Shown here piece after piece: positions 8,060-17,189 of a stretch of DNA of 35,623 bases. This DNA comes from CAZXEU01 sp964639665 (GTDB lineage: Bacteria; Bacteroidota; Rhodothermia; Rhodothermales; Bin80): NCBI GenBank assembly GCA_964639665.1, contig CAZXEU010000036.1:1-35623 (forward strand), in the 5' to 3' direction. The notes beneath the pieces are model-generated. The model did not search any database and was not told the DNA's origin. It worked only from the letters and a program-made list of their open reading frames with translations. The position numbers and the translations under genes are program-made. The stretch's first letter is position 1; every line of letters begins with the position of its first letter.

Positions 8060-8944
8060 TCAACGCAGGCGATCCGTCAGCGCCTCGCGCGCGGCATCCA
8101 CCGGCATGGGGCTGCCGGTCCACTGGCAATACGCAGCCGCGGCCTGCTGCAGCAGCATGGTCAGCCCGTCGATGGTCCGGGCCCCGTGCTCGCCTGCTTC
8201 GCGAAGCAGGCGCGTGAGGCGTGGACGATAAATCATGTCGTAGACTATTTGCCCCCCATGAAAAACCCGGGTGTCCGGCCACGGCGTTTCGGACTCGCGC
8301 GGATGCATGCCTACCGGAGTTGCGTTTACGACCAGGGCTGCGTTCCCTATAATGGGCCCGGCTTCAATGATGGGCATGACCTTCAGGATGCCGCCTGAAT
8401 CCAGTGCAGAGAACGCCTCGCAGAGCCGTTCAGCTCTGTGCAGCGTGCGCGCTGCCACCGTGATACGCTGCAGGTCAAACCGGCTTAGCAGCCCGTAGGC
8501 TGCCGCACGCGCCGCGCCGCCAGCACCCAGAATGACCGCAGACGAGCCCCGCAAGCCTTGCTCGAGTGGTTCAAGCGGCGCCAGAAAACCCGCGACGTCC
8601 GTATTGTCGCCGCGGAGCGCGACCTGCTTGTCTTCGCGCCGGCAGACAATGGTGTTTACGGCGCCAACGGCCCGTGCCCTGGGCGTAAGGACGTCCAGCA
8701 TGGGAACCACCGCCTCCTTGTGCGGGATCGTGACGTTTGCACCGGCAAATCCCAGGCTGGCAAGGCCACGCACCGCCGGCTCCAATTGGTCAGGCGAGAC
8801 CGGCAGCGCCACGTATCGAAAGTTGAGCCCCTGGGCGAAAAAAGCCGCATTGTGAAGCACAGGCGAGAAGGAGTGGGACACTGGAAAGCCCAGGATGCCA
8901 ACAAGTCTCGTTGCTGCGTCCACCGGCCACGTCGTTATTTGCAT
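8060..8944 (-). CDS. aroE: Shikimate dehydrogenase
   Basis: Cytoplasmic NADP-dependent enzyme reducing 3-dehydroshikimate to shikimate in aromatic amino acid biosynthesis. From ATG 8944 it is 294 residues, slightly longer than the common 270-280. The substrate domain shows SHSFSPVLHNAAF (about 23-35) and ANVTIPHKEAV (about 66-76), whose Lys is the catalytic residue. GDNTDVAGF (about 106-114) supplies the partner Asp. The Rossmann domain has ILGAGGAARAAAYGL (about 130-144), then NATPVGMHP and the C-terminal GLTMLLQQAAAAYCQWTG helix. The frame extends 18 codons further upstream, but a GGAGG 6 bases before the 8944 ATG and the family N-terminus favour the shorter form. The gene is divergent from terC with about 100 bases between them. 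Confidence 0.95.
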   Translation of the reverse strand: MQITTWPVDAATRLVGILGFPVSHSFSPVLHNAAFFAQGLNFRYVALPVSPDQLEPAVRGLASLGFAGANVTIPHKEAVVPMLDVLTPRARAVGAVNTIVCRREDKQVALRGDNTDVAGFLAPLEPLEQGLRGSSAVILGAGGAARAAAYGLLSRFDLQRITVAARTLHRAERLCEAFSALDSGGILKVMPIIEAGPIIGNAALVVNATPVGMHPRESETPWPDTRVFHGGQIVYDMIYRPRLTRLLREAGEHGARTIDGLTMLLQQAAAAYCQWTGSPMPVDAAREALTDRLR

Positions 8945-8950
8945 GCTGAC

Positions 8951-8955
8951 CCTCC
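8951..8955 (-). promoter_or_regulatory. Shine-Dalgarno site for aroE
   Basis: GGAGG on the minus strand lies 6 bases upstream of the ATG at 8944-8942. It decides between that start and the longer open frame reaching 8998. Confidence 0.65.
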
Positions 8956-9045
8956 GTCCTTTTTTCCTACTTTCAGCCGACGCACGGGGCCGCCCCACCG
9001 CAAACGCCAGCCCATTTTCTTCAAGCCAAACCCAGCTGCTTCACC

Positions 9046-9801
9046 GTGGAATGGATAACCGACCCGCAAGCGCTCGTCGCGCTACTAACGCTGACGATCC
9101 TTGAAATTGTTCTCGGCATCGACAACATTATCTTTATTTCGATCCTGTCTTCCAAGCTACCGGCCGGGCAACAGCCAAGGGCACGGATGCTGGGCCTGGC
9201 CCTCGCGCTATTCGGGCGCGTGCTCTTGCTGCTTTGCATCGCCTGGATCATGCGCCTTACCGCCCCGATCTTCGAGATATTCTCCACCGAGCTTTCCGGA
9301 CGGGACCTGATACTGATAGCGGGCGGACTGTTTTTGCTCGGCAAGAGCACGTTTGAAATCCATGACAAGCTGGAAGGAGATCCGCATGGGCACGGCGGGA
9401 GGCGCGCTGCCGTTTCCTTCGCGGGCGTAATAGTTCAAATTCTGCTCCTTGACCTGGTCTTTTCCGTGGATTCCGTGGTTACGGCCGTCGGCATGGCCGA
9501 CGAGGTCGGTGTCATGATTACGGCCATCTTCATTGCAATCGGCGTTATGATGGTCTCCGCAGGCGCAATTTCAAGGTTTATAGACAAACGCCCGACGGTC
9601 AAGATGCTCGCACTCAGCTTCCTGCTGCTAATCGGCATCGCACTGGTTGGAGAGGGCATGGACATGCACATTCCCAAGGGGTACATATACTTCGCGATGG
9701 CCTTCTCCGTCTTCGTCGAGCTGCTAAACCTGCGGCTGCGGGCGCGGCCTGCGGCCGAACCGGTCCAGTTGCGCAGCCCCCGGAGACACGGAAACCCCTA
9801 G
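9046..9801 (+). CDS. TerC-family integral membrane protein
   Basis: A 251-residue polytopic inner-membrane protein of the TerC/YkoY family. Members are implicated in tellurite resistance and metal (manganese) export linked to protein secretion; the substrate here cannot be read from sequence. Translation appears to start at GTG 9046 (MEWITDP); the nearby ATG at 9051 is in another frame. About seven hydrophobic segments are visible. The family signatures are ILEIVLGIDNIIFISIL (about 18-34) with an intramembrane Asp, and LLLDLVFSVDSVVTAVGM (about 133-150) with two more acidic residues in helices. The 3' end overlaps the convergent antiporter gene by 4 bases. Confidence 0.88.
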   Translation: MEWITDPQALVALLTLTILEIVLGIDNIIFISILSSKLPAGQQPRARMLGLALALFGRVLLLLCIAWIMRLTAPIFEIFSTELSGRDLILIAGGLFLLGKSTFEIHDKLEGDPHGHGGRRAAVSFAGVIVQILLLDLVFSVDSVVTAVGMADEVGVMITAIFIAIGVMMVSAGAISRFIDKRPTVKMLALSFLLLIGIALVGEGMDMHIPKGYIYFAMAFSVFVELLNLRLRARPAAEPVQLRSPRRHGNP

Positions 9802-12143
9802 TTCTCGGCGCGGTCCTCCGCATCAATAGGCGCCAGCGCGCGTCGCAATTGCTCTTCGCTTTCAGCCGCGCGCCAGGCCTCCAGAAAGGAGTCCTCTGCA
9901 ATGCGCCCGGCGATGTGCGCCAGCGCCCGGAGGTGGGGACCGGGATTGTTATTCGGGCTCACGAGGAAGAAGAAGGCGTAAACGGGCCCCACATCTCCTG
10001 TCTTGAAGAATATGGCCTCAGCCTTCATCGCATCGGGAGCTTCCAGTCCAGACCGCACGCGCACGAGGCCGAGCTCGGGCTGCTTAAGTCCGCCTACGCT
10101 AAAGTGCGGCAGGGCCACTCCGGGAGAAACCAGTGAACCTCCCAGGCTAACGGCCTCTTCCAGACCCTCCCGTAACATGGGCGCCGCTACGGGAAGATGC
10201 TCCGAGAGCATTCTGGAGGCGCGCAGGGCGATGGACTTCATGGAAATCTCGTTCTCAAGGTCCAGCACCGGTGCTCGCGATACCATTTCCCGAAAGTCCT
10301 GACCGTCTTGCAATTCGCGGTCCCGCGAGAATTCGGGCAGCATGACGACGATCGAATCTCCCGCCTGGGGCGCTACCTGATCTTCCTCGGCATGCACGAG
10401 CAGCGTGGATCCGCGCGCAATGAACAGCAGCACCAGATCATCTTCATAGCGTGCGCGGATGGCCTCATAGGCCCCTTCGTCCGCCAGGCGGAAGGTTCGG
10501 ATTTCACCCCCGAGGTTGAATCTCGCCGCAATAGACGTGTGTGTTGTGCTTTCGCCGAAGAGCGGCCGGCCCCTGAGGTGTCCGGGCAGCTTGCCGGGGC
10601 CGTCCGCACGCGATACGGGTCCTGCGGCAAGCTGGTACACTTCCCTTTCCTCGAATACCTCGGCGAAGTGCAGTGCAGCCAGCGAATTCGTGTTGTCATT
10701 GGGCGTTACGGCAACAAAGCGTCCCAGTCCGCTGAAGTCCAGCTCATCCAGAACGGACTCCGATAGGGCATCGGCCGTGGCCGCGGGAAGATCCAGGGCC
10801 CTGGCATCTTCGATATACTTCGCGTTGGCATCGATGAGCAACACCTTGAATCCAAGCTCCTGGACAGCGATCGCCATGCGCTGCACCCATGAATAGGCTC
10901 CCAGGAAAAGAAGGCCCTGCGGATAGGGGTCGGCCAGGCCGAGTCGCCGCGCCACCGGAGAGAGGGTAAGTCCATAAACGGCGACCGTCCCTACGATGAC
11001 GAAAAACACGATGGGCACCAGGCGCGCCGCCTCTTCCGGAAAGTAGGGCTCAAGCGTAAACGCGAACAGGGAGGCGACGGCCGCCGCCACAATGCCTCGT
11101 GGTGCAAGCCACGCAAGGAGCGCCTTCTCCTTGAAGTCGAGGTTCGTGCTGAGTGTGGAGAGAAACACCGCAACCGGACGCACCACGACGATCAGGATGC
11201 CCAGAAACAGGTAAGCCCTCACATCAAAATACTGCAGTACGCCAAGGTCCAGTCTCGCACTGAGCAGAATGAAGAGGCAGGCCAGCAGCAGCACCTGAAG
11301 GTCCTCCTTGAATTTTGTCAGGTGGTGTACTGTGATGATTTTCTGGTTGGCAAGAATAATGCCCAGCAGCGTAGCCTGAAGCAGTCCCGATTCACCCTGA
11401 AGCGAATTGGAGAGGCCGTACGTGGTCACCACTATCATGAGCGCCACGGAATTCTGCAGATAATCCGGGACAAGGCGGCGCCGGAACACCGCAATCATGA
11501 TTGCGGCAGCCATGATGCTCAGGCCCAGGCCGACGCTGATGGTCCTAAGCAGCGCCTCCAAGGCATGGAGCAGCGCATCCGAGAAGCTCGCGAACTGTCC
11601 TGCCTCCACGGAATTCAGCTGCAGGATGGCCTCCAGCACCAGTACAGCGATTATGGCTCCTACCGGATCTATAGTGATGCCTTCCCATTTGGCGATGGCG
11701 CCGACGCGACCCTTGGGGCGCACCTGGCGCAGAAGGGGAATCACAACGGTTGGTCCGGTCACGGTTAGAATCGCGCCCACCAATACCGCGAAGGAAACAC
11801 TCATCCCCAGCACGAAATAAGCCGCCGCTCCGGCCAGAACCCACGTTACCAGCACCCCGATGGTAATGAGATTGAGGATGGGCTTGCCCCCTTCCCGCAG
11901 CTCCGAAATTCGTAGGCTGAGTCCCCCCTCAAACAGGATGATGCCGATCGCCAGGGAAACGAATGCCAGCACCCAGTCTCCCTGCAGCAACGCTGGATCC
12001 AGAATGCCTGTAACGGGACCGGCAAGGAATCCGAATACGAGAAGCAGCAGAATGGACGGCACATGGATGCGCCAGGAAAACCACTGCGCTCCGATTCCCA
12101 GAGCGATTACGACTACAATGGAGACAAGAATTTGATCAGCCAT
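9798..12143 (-). CDS. CPA1-type Na+/H+ antiporter fused to TrkA/RCK-like and PTS EIIA-like domains
   Basis: A 781-residue inner-membrane protein. Residues 1 to about 395 hold the antiporter domain with roughly 12 hydrophobic segments: LVFGFLAGPVTGIL, FEGGLSLRISELREGG, the ion-site-like TVTGPTVVIPLL, and the PRGIVAAAVASLFAF helix near the end. Residues about 405-510 resemble a TrkA-N/RCK nucleotide-binding domain, but the glycine loop is degraded (FLGAYSWVQRMA instead of GxGxxG) while the following acidic IDAN turn is kept. An RCK-C-like segment follows (about 555-615, ending APQAGDSIVVMLPEF). Residues about 625-770 form a PTS EIIA (fructose/nitrogen type) domain with VALPHFSV, whose His is the usual phosphate acceptor. 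The fusion suggests ion exchange gated by nucleotide or phosphorylation signals; the regulator is unknown. Divergent from gdhA with about 100 bases between them. Confidence 0.9.
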   Translation of the reverse strand: MADQILVSIVVVIALGIGAQWFSWRIHVPSILLLLVFGFLAGPVTGILDPALLQGDWVLAFVSLAIGIILFEGGLSLRISELREGGKPILNLITIGVLVTWVLAGAAAYFVLGMSVSFAVLVGAILTVTGPTVVIPLLRQVRPKGRVGAIAKWEGITIDPVGAIIAVLVLEAILQLNSVEAGQFASFSDALLHALEALLRTISVGLGLSIMAAAIMIAVFRRRLVPDYLQNSVALMIVVTTYGLSNSLQGESGLLQATLLGIILANQKIITVHHLTKFKEDLQVLLLACLFILLSARLDLGVLQYFDVRAYLFLGILIVVVRPVAVFLSTLSTNLDFKEKALLAWLAPRGIVAAAVASLFAFTLEPYFPEEAARLVPIVFFVIVGTVAVYGLTLSPVARRLGLADPYPQGLLFLGAYSWVQRMAIAVQELGFKVLLIDANAKYIEDARALDLPAATADALSESVLDELDFSGLGRFVAVTPNDNTNSLAALHFAEVFEEREVYQLAAGPVSRADGPGKLPGHLRGRPLFGESTTHTSIAARFNLGGEIRTFRLADEGAYEAIRARYEDDLVLLFIARGSTLLVHAEEDQVAPQAGDSIVVMLPEFSRDRELQDGQDFREMVSRAPVLDLENEISMKSIALRASRMLSEHLPVAAPMLREGLEEAVSLGGSLVSPGVALPHFSVGGLKQPELGLVRVRSGLEAPDAMKAEAIFFKTGDVGPVYAFFFLVSPNNNPGPHLRALAHIAGRIAEDSFLEAWRAAESEEQLRRALAPIDAEDRAEN

Positions 12144-12242
12144 TGTGGATTCGCTTGTGGTGCTACCTGCAACAAACGTGCGCCTAACACAAACTACGCA
12201 CTAAATTGTCGCCCATGATTACGAACCGATAGTCTCAGCCCC

Positions 12243-13670
12243 ATGGCCAACACTTCGCACCTCTCCTTCTTCGACCAGGTCAATCAGATGTTTGACCGCG
12301 CAGCGGCATATACCGACTTTCCGCCCGGGCTGCTCGCACAAATCAAGAGCTGCAACAGCGTGTACCACGTGGGCTTCCCATTGGTGCGCGATAACGGGGA
12401 AATCGAGGTTGTGCAAGCATATCGCGCGGAGCACAGTCACCACAAGCTGCCCACCAAGGGAGGCATTCGCTACGCCACCACCGTAACCGCGGACGAAGTC
12501 AAGGCCCTCGCCGCACTGATGACGTACAAGTGCGCGATCGTGGACGTGCCTTTCGGCGGGGCCAAGGGAGGCATTGCGATCAATACCCGCCACTATTCCG
12601 TGCGCGAGCTAGAGCGTGTTACGCGCAGGTTTACGTTCGAACTGGCGCAGAAGAACTTTATCGGCCCGGGATTCGACGTCCCCGCGCCCGACTACGGCAC
12701 CGGCGCAAGGGAGATGGCCTGGATTCTGGATACGTACCTGACCGTAACGGACAATCCGCTGGATGCTCTGGCGTGCGTAACCGGGAAGCCGGTGGGCCAG
12801 GGTGGCGTCCGCGGCCGTGAAGAAGCGACCGGCCGCGGCGTCTTCTATGGCATCAAGGAGGCCTGCAATATGGAAGAGGACATGACGCCGCTCGGCCTGC
12901 CCACGGGCCTGGACGGCAAGACGGCCGTGATACAGGGTCTTGGAAACGTCGGATTCCATGTTGCCAATTTCCTTCAAGAGGCAGGAACCCGTCTCGTGGG
13001 CCTGGCCGAATACGAGGGAGCCATCCATGATCCGAAGGGACTTGATCTGAAGCGTGTGCTGGAGCACCGGCGAGAGACCGGCTCCATTCTGGGCTACCCC
13101 GGAGCACAGGACTTGCCCAATTCCGCGCTGGCGCTGGAGCTGCCTTGTGACATCCTCGTGCCTGCGGCCCTGGAGCATCAGATCCGGAGTGACAACGCGG
13201 ATCGCATCCAGGCCAAGATCATCGCCGAAGCCGCCAATGGCCCGACCACGGCGCGCGCGGATGCCGCTCTTTACGCTCGGGGCGTGCTGATCCTGCCGGA
13301 CGTATTCCTCAATGCCGGAGGCGTAACCGTCTCGTACTTCGAGTGGCTGCGCAACCTGTCGCACGTGCGCCACGGGCGCATGAGCCGCAGATTCGAGCAG
13401 CACTCGGCCGGACGCATACTTAGAGCCTTCGAAACGCTGACGGACCGGCGGTTTGCGCCTGAGAAACTGGATCGGGTCGTGGCCGATGTGGCATTCGGCG
13501 CCAGCGAAGCGGATCTGGTCAATTCCGGCCTCGAGGACACCATGGTGCAGGCGTACCACGAAGTACATGCCATCAGCATGCTGCATGGCATCGACCAGCG
13601 AACCGGGGCCTACCTCAACGCAATCAACAAGATCGCCAAGGCTTACCAGAGCATGGGCATATTCCCTTAG
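12243..13670 (+). CDS. gdhA: Glutamate dehydrogenase family (Glu/Leu/Phe/Val dehydrogenase)
   Basis: A 475-residue cytoplasmic enzyme interconverting glutamate and 2-oxoglutarate plus ammonia. The substrate domain has KLPTKGGIRYATTV (about 75-88) and YKCAIVDVPFGGAKGGI (about 102-118), containing the conserved lysines of the active site, then FDVPAPDYGTGAREM. GRGVFYG leads into the Rossmann domain with VIQGLGNVGFHVANFL (about 226-241), a GxGNVG loop typical of NAD(P) binding. Later EAANGPTTARAD and LPDVFLNAGGVTVSYFEW are diagnostic. Cofactor preference cannot be settled. The ATG at 12243 gives the expected family N-terminus, though no strong ribosome binding site is visible. It ends 5 bases before the convergent acyltransferase gene. 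Confidence 0.94.
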   Translation: MANTSHLSFFDQVNQMFDRAAAYTDFPPGLLAQIKSCNSVYHVGFPLVRDNGEIEVVQAYRAEHSHHKLPTKGGIRYATTVTADEVKALAALMTYKCAIVDVPFGGAKGGIAINTRHYSVRELERVTRRFTFELAQKNFIGPGFDVPAPDYGTGAREMAWILDTYLTVTDNPLDALACVTGKPVGQGGVRGREEATGRGVFYGIKEACNMEEDMTPLGLPTGLDGKTAVIQGLGNVGFHVANFLQEAGTRLVGLAEYEGAIHDPKGLDLKRVLEHRRETGSILGYPGAQDLPNSALALELPCDILVPAALEHQIRSDNADRIQAKIIAEAANGPTTARADAALYARGVLILPDVFLNAGGVTVSYFEWLRNLSHVRHGRMSRRFEQHSAGRILRAFETLTDRRFAPEKLDRVVADVAFGASEADLVNSGLEDTMVQAYHEVHAISMLHGIDQRTGAYLNAINKIAKAYQSMGIFP

Positions 13671-13675
13671 GCCGC

Positions 13676-14281
13676 CTACCCGCGCTCCGGCCTCTTTCCC
13701 GCGCGCCGGTAAGGCTTGTAGGAATCTTTCAGGCGACGCATGTCGGCGTCTATGTCCCCTGTCGGCACAAATGGCCGGGCGAACCGGATCATGCGGCTCG
13801 GATAGTCTATGTAGGCACGGACGATCGGTACGCCTGCACCCGTGGCAATGTGGTAAAAGCCGGTCTTCCACCGCTGCACCCGGCTACGCGTACCCTCCGG
13901 CGTAATGGCGAGCATCAGGCGCGGCTCACTTTCGAACAGTTCGACGGCCCGCGCAACCAGGCCCTGGTCCCGCTCACGGTTAATGGGGATGCCTCCCATG
14001 AGCCGCATCACGGGGCCGAAAGGGCCCCGGAACAGCGTGTGCTTGCCAATCCAGCGAAAATCCAGGCCATAGCCCCACTTGACGGCCATGGCAATCACGA
14101 AGTCCCAGTTTGACGTGTGCGGTGCCGCAATAATGACAAAGTGGCTCAGGTTGACATGATCACCCCCCAAGCGCCATCCGGCCATGCGCAGCACGGCGAG
14201 CCAGAACCACCGGGAAAGCGCATTGCCGCGCCTGGGCACTTCCGGACCGATTATGGAACTGGCCATCGGTTTCACGCGCAT
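13676..14281 (-). CDS. PlsC-type 1-acyl-glycerol-phosphate acyltransferase family protein
   Basis: Membrane-associated acyltransferase, about 201 residues from ATG 14281; an alternative ATG lies at 14266. The frame is open further upstream into serA, but that extension is rich in Cys/Ser/Arg and not protein-like. The catalytic HX4D box is PHTSNWDF (about 53-60). FRGPFGPVMRLMGGIPINR forms the second block, and TPEGTRSRV (about 129-137) the third, with the family's EGTR motif. A hydrophobic segment FWLAVLRMAGW precedes the HX4D box. The family moves an acyl chain to a lysophosphatidate-like acceptor in phospholipid synthesis, but the compact size and PHTSNWDF variant belong to a subgroup whose acceptor is uncertain. 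It lies 127 bases downstream of serA in the same orientation. Confidence 0.85.
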   Translation of the reverse strand: MRVKPMASSIIGPEVPRRGNALSRWFWLAVLRMAGWRLGGDHVNLSHFVIIAAPHTSNWDFVIAMAVKWGYGLDFRWIGKHTLFRGPFGPVMRLMGGIPINRERDQGLVARAVELFESEPRLMLAITPEGTRSRVQRWKTGFYHIATGAGVPIVRAYIDYPSRMIRFARPFVPTGDIDADMRRLKDSYKPYRRAGKRPERG

Positions 14282-14408
14282 CGCCGGCCCCCGCGACCCC
14301 AGATTTCCAGGCCGGGCGGCCACGTCCGCGAGGACATTGGTGCCATTGGCGCAGCCCTGCCTACAGGAGCAGTCACTTGTTACTCGGCGCCTGCTTTCGC
14401 GGTTGCAA

Positions 14409-15596
14409 TCACTCGCCCCGGGGCCCGAGGCGGCGAATCCGGATGACCCCGTCGATGGCCCCAAGTCGCAGGAGCATGTCGTCGCCGACGGGAGCGCCAA
14501 GGTCCATGACGGTGTACGCCAGTTCACCGCGGCTGCGGTTTACCAGGTCGGCAATGTTGATGCCGGCATCCGCTACCACGACGGTAAGCTGCCGTATCAT
14601 GTTGGGCTCATTCCTGTTGACGATCTGAACGCGGTGCGAGCCCGGTCGGTATGGCAGCTCCACGACAGGGAAGTTCACGGAATTGCGAACGATGCCGGAC
14701 TCCAGATAGTCGCTCAGTTGCCGGGCGGCCATTTCGGCGCAGTTGTCCTCGGCCTCGGGCGTGGACGCACCCAAATGGGGCACGGGCAGGACTTTCTCGT
14801 GCCGGGCAAGCGCCCCGTCCACAAAATCGGTCGCATAGCGGGCAAGGCGGCCGCTGGCCAGAGCTGACAGGAGTGCTTCCCGGTCCACGAGGCCGCCGCG
14901 GGCAAAATTGAGCAGCCGGGCGCCGGGCTTCATGATTGCCAGTTGCTTTGCACCAATTAGGTGGCGCGTCTTTTCGTTTAGCGGGACATGCAGTGTCACA
15001 TAGTCCGCATCGCGAAGGAGGGCGTCCAGCGCGTGGGCCCTCCGGACCTCGCGCGCGAGACCCCACGCGCTGGATACGGAAATGAACGGATCGTAGCCGA
15101 CAGTATCCATGCCGAGGGCCGTGGCAGCGTTGGCCACCGAGACGCCAATGGCACCCAGACCAACCACTCCAAGGGTCTTGCCCATGATTTCGGGTCCCTT
15201 GAACTGGCGTTTGCCCAATTCGATGACGCTCTCCAGTTCTTCGTCCTCTCTAGCCATGCGACGCGCCCAGTTGATCCCCTCGACCACGCGGCGGGAAGCA
15301 AGAAACAGACTGCACAGCACAAGCTCCTTCACGCTGTTGGCATTGGCGCCCGGCGTGTTAAGCACTGCAATGCCCCGCTCGGTGCAATCACCGACCGGAA
15401 TGTTGTTTACGCCCGCACCGGCGCGAGCGATGACCTTGACAGAAGGCGGAATCTCCATCCCGTGCAAGTCCCGGCTCCGGAGCAGGATCGCATCCGGCGC
15501 CTTCGGGTCCCCATCCAGTTCATACTGGCCGGCGGGAAATACGGCAAGCCCCTTACGCGAGATAGTGTCAAGTACCTGGATGCGGAACCGCTGCAT
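14409..15596 (-). CDS. serA: D-3-phosphoglycerate dehydrogenase
   Basis: A 395-residue cytoplasmic enzyme oxidising 3-phosphoglycerate to 3-phosphohydroxypyruvate, the first step of serine synthesis. The N-terminal part has VKVIARAGAGVNNIPV (about 54-69). The NAD domain has LGVVGLGAIGVSVANAA (about 141-157), GARLLNFARGGLVDREAL with the catalytic Arg, and VPHLGASTPEAEDN with the catalytic His. The glutamate-bearing region reads YATDFVDGALARHEKVL, as in the Bacteroides/Firmicutes type rather than the E. coli type. A single ACT domain (about 318-395) closes the protein, consistent with serine or other amino-acid feedback. Start is ATG 15596. Confidence 0.93.
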   Translation of the reverse strand: MQRFRIQVLDTISRKGLAVFPAGQYELDGDPKAPDAILLRSRDLHGMEIPPSVKVIARAGAGVNNIPVGDCTERGIAVLNTPGANANSVKELVLCSLFLASRRVVEGINWARRMAREDEELESVIELGKRQFKGPEIMGKTLGVVGLGAIGVSVANAATALGMDTVGYDPFISVSSAWGLAREVRRAHALDALLRDADYVTLHVPLNEKTRHLIGAKQLAIMKPGARLLNFARGGLVDREALLSALASGRLARYATDFVDGALARHEKVLPVPHLGASTPEAEDNCAEMAARQLSDYLESGIVRNSVNFPVVELPYRPGSHRVQIVNRNEPNMIRQLTVVVADAGINIADLVNRSRGELAYTVMDLGAPVGDDMLLRLGAIDGVIRIRRLGPRGE

Positions 15597-15745
15597 GGAC
15601 CATCAGAATCGGGTTGGTGCGCCAGAATGTAGCGAAGCTAGCCTTGCGGTGCGGTGAAATCCGTCCGCCAACGCGGCGCGCGGCCGGACCACGAGTCTGC
15701 GGCCGCTCTTCAGCACAAGTGGAGGCGCCCTGCCATCCAAATCGC

Positions 15746-15753
15746 TACCTTTG
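15746..15753 (+). promoter_or_regulatory. Candidate -7 element (TAnnTTTG type) for the MFS gene
   Basis: TACCTTTG matches the TAnnTTTG consensus known for the primary sigma factor of Bacteroidota-like bacteria and lies 34 bases upstream of the ATG at 15788. No clear TTG-type -33 element is visible at the usual spacing, so the call rests on the -7 box and its position. Confidence 0.4.
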
Positions 15754-15787
15754 AACGTTCAACTGACCGGCAACACCCGCTACCTCC

Positions 15788-17077
15788 ATGACTTCATCCC
15801 CCAGCCGCCGCAGGGCTGTAGTCTCCTGGGCACTGTACGATTTTGCCAATTCGTCGTTTACCACGCTGGTGGTCACGTTTATCTACGCAACGTACTTCAC
15901 GAAATCGATTGCCGCCAATGAAACACTGGGTACCGCGCAGTGGTCCTGGGCGGTAACCATTACGGCACTCGTGGTCGCCTTTCTTTCGCCGTACCTGGGA
16001 GCGCTGGCGGACCGGGGCAATCTTCGCAGGCGATTTCTGGCCGTGGCAACGGTCGTGGCCGTGCTGGGCAGCATAGCCCTGTATTTCCCGGGAGAGGGAC
16101 AGGTGCTGATGGCCCTGGTAATTTTTACGGTGGCCAACATTGCCTTTGAAATGGGGCTCGTCTTCTACAACGCTTATCTGCCGGGCATCGCGCCTGTAGA
16201 ACGCATCGGCCGCGTATCAGGCTTTGGGTGGGGGCTGGGCTACGCAGGCGGCCTGCTCTGTCTGGTTATCGCGCTGTTTGCCTTTGTGCAAACCGATGCA
16301 CCCTTGTTCGGCTTTTCAACGGAAGGCGGCGCCAATATCCGTGCGACGAATCTCCTTGTCGCTGCCTGGTACGGCGTCTTCGCCCTGCCCATTTTCCTGT
16401 GGGTCAAGGATCGCGCTCCGCAGCGCGTGCGCGCAGAGGAATCTCTGTTCGCCATGGCCAACCGGCAGCTACGCAATTCCCTGGTCGAGATACGCACGCG
16501 GTACAGGCATGTCTTCCGGCTTCTGCTGGCGCGCCTGGTGTACAACGATGGCCTGATCACCATTTTTGCATTCGGAGGCATCTACGCCCAGGGGACCTTC
16601 GGATTCACAACCGAAGGCATAATCGTCTTCGGGATAGGTATCAATGTCGCTGCAGGTCTGGGCGCGCTGGCATTCGGATTCCTCGACGACCGCCTGGGCG
16701 GCAAGCGGACCATAAATATCTCGCTCATGGGGCTGTTTGCATTCGGCCTCCTGGCTGTGCTCACCGACAGCGTGGCCCTGTTCTGGGTGGCAGCCATGGG
16801 AGCGGGCATCCTGGCAGGTCCCAATCAGGCAGCAAGCCGATCGCTGCTGGGCCGCTTCACTCCAGCCGACAAGGAAAACGAATTCTACGGCTTCTTCGCC
16901 TTTTCCGGAAAGGCGACTGCGTTTCTCGGTCCTCTGCTGCTCGGACAGGTTACGCTGCTGTTTGACAGCCAGCGGGCGGGAGTGTCAACTATTCTGCTGT
17001 TCTTTGTCGTGGGGTTCTTCCTGTTGCAGCGCGTGAGCGAAAAGGAAGGATGCGCCATGGCCCGCCGGCAAGAGTGA
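15788..17077 (+). CDS. UMF1-family MFS transporter (Atg22-like)
   Basis: A 429-residue inner-membrane transporter with about 12 hydrophobic segments. The N-terminus VVSWALYDFANSSFTTLVVT (about 10-29) is the signature of the UMF1/Atg22-like MFS family. SPYLGALADRG (about 75-85) is the MFS loop 2-3 motif. LGALAFGFLDDRLGGKR (about 295-311) is the equivalent loop in the second half, and AGILAGPNQAASRSLLGRF is a further family block. The substrate is unknown; eukaryotic Atg22 exports amino acids from the vacuole, but bacterial members are uncharacterised. It converges on the PKS-associated hydrolase with 112 bases between, so co-transcription with the PKS cluster is excluded. A role in exporting the cluster's product is possible but unsupported. 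Confidence 0.88.
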   Translation: MTSSPSRRRAVVSWALYDFANSSFTTLVVTFIYATYFTKSIAANETLGTAQWSWAVTITALVVAFLSPYLGALADRGNLRRRFLAVATVVAVLGSIALYFPGEGQVLMALVIFTVANIAFEMGLVFYNAYLPGIAPVERIGRVSGFGWGLGYAGGLLCLVIALFAFVQTDAPLFGFSTEGGANIRATNLLVAAWYGVFALPIFLWVKDRAPQRVRAEESLFAMANRQLRNSLVEIRTRYRHVFRLLLARLVYNDGLITIFAFGGIYAQGTFGFTTEGIIVFGIGINVAAGLGALAFGFLDDRLGGKRTINISLMGLFAFGLLAVLTDSVALFWVAAMGAGILAGPNQAASRSLLGRFTPADKENEFYGFFAFSGKATAFLGPLLLGQVTLLFDSQRAGVSTILLFFVVGFFLLQRVSEKEGCAMARRQE

Positions 17078-17189
17078 AGTTAACGCTCACAGGATCTGGA
17101 TAACGGCCGGCCATGCAGACACGACGGGTCCAGTAAGCCCACGCGCAAGTGCCCGTTCAGTGGGGATATCTTGCCGCGCGCCTGGACGG

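Noticed and set aside
12609..13871. Long open frame on the minus strand (420 codons)
   Set aside because: It is antisense to glutamate dehydrogenase and extends into the acyltransferase gene; no domain is visible.
15597..15650. TACATTCT as a promoter element for serA
   Set aside because: It misses two of the fixed positions of the TAnnTTTG box and has no -33 partner.
17078..17189. Possible tRNA or terminator between the convergent genes
   Set aside because: A GTTCA-like string is present, but no cloverleaf can be drawn, and the only inverted repeat is four base pairs long.
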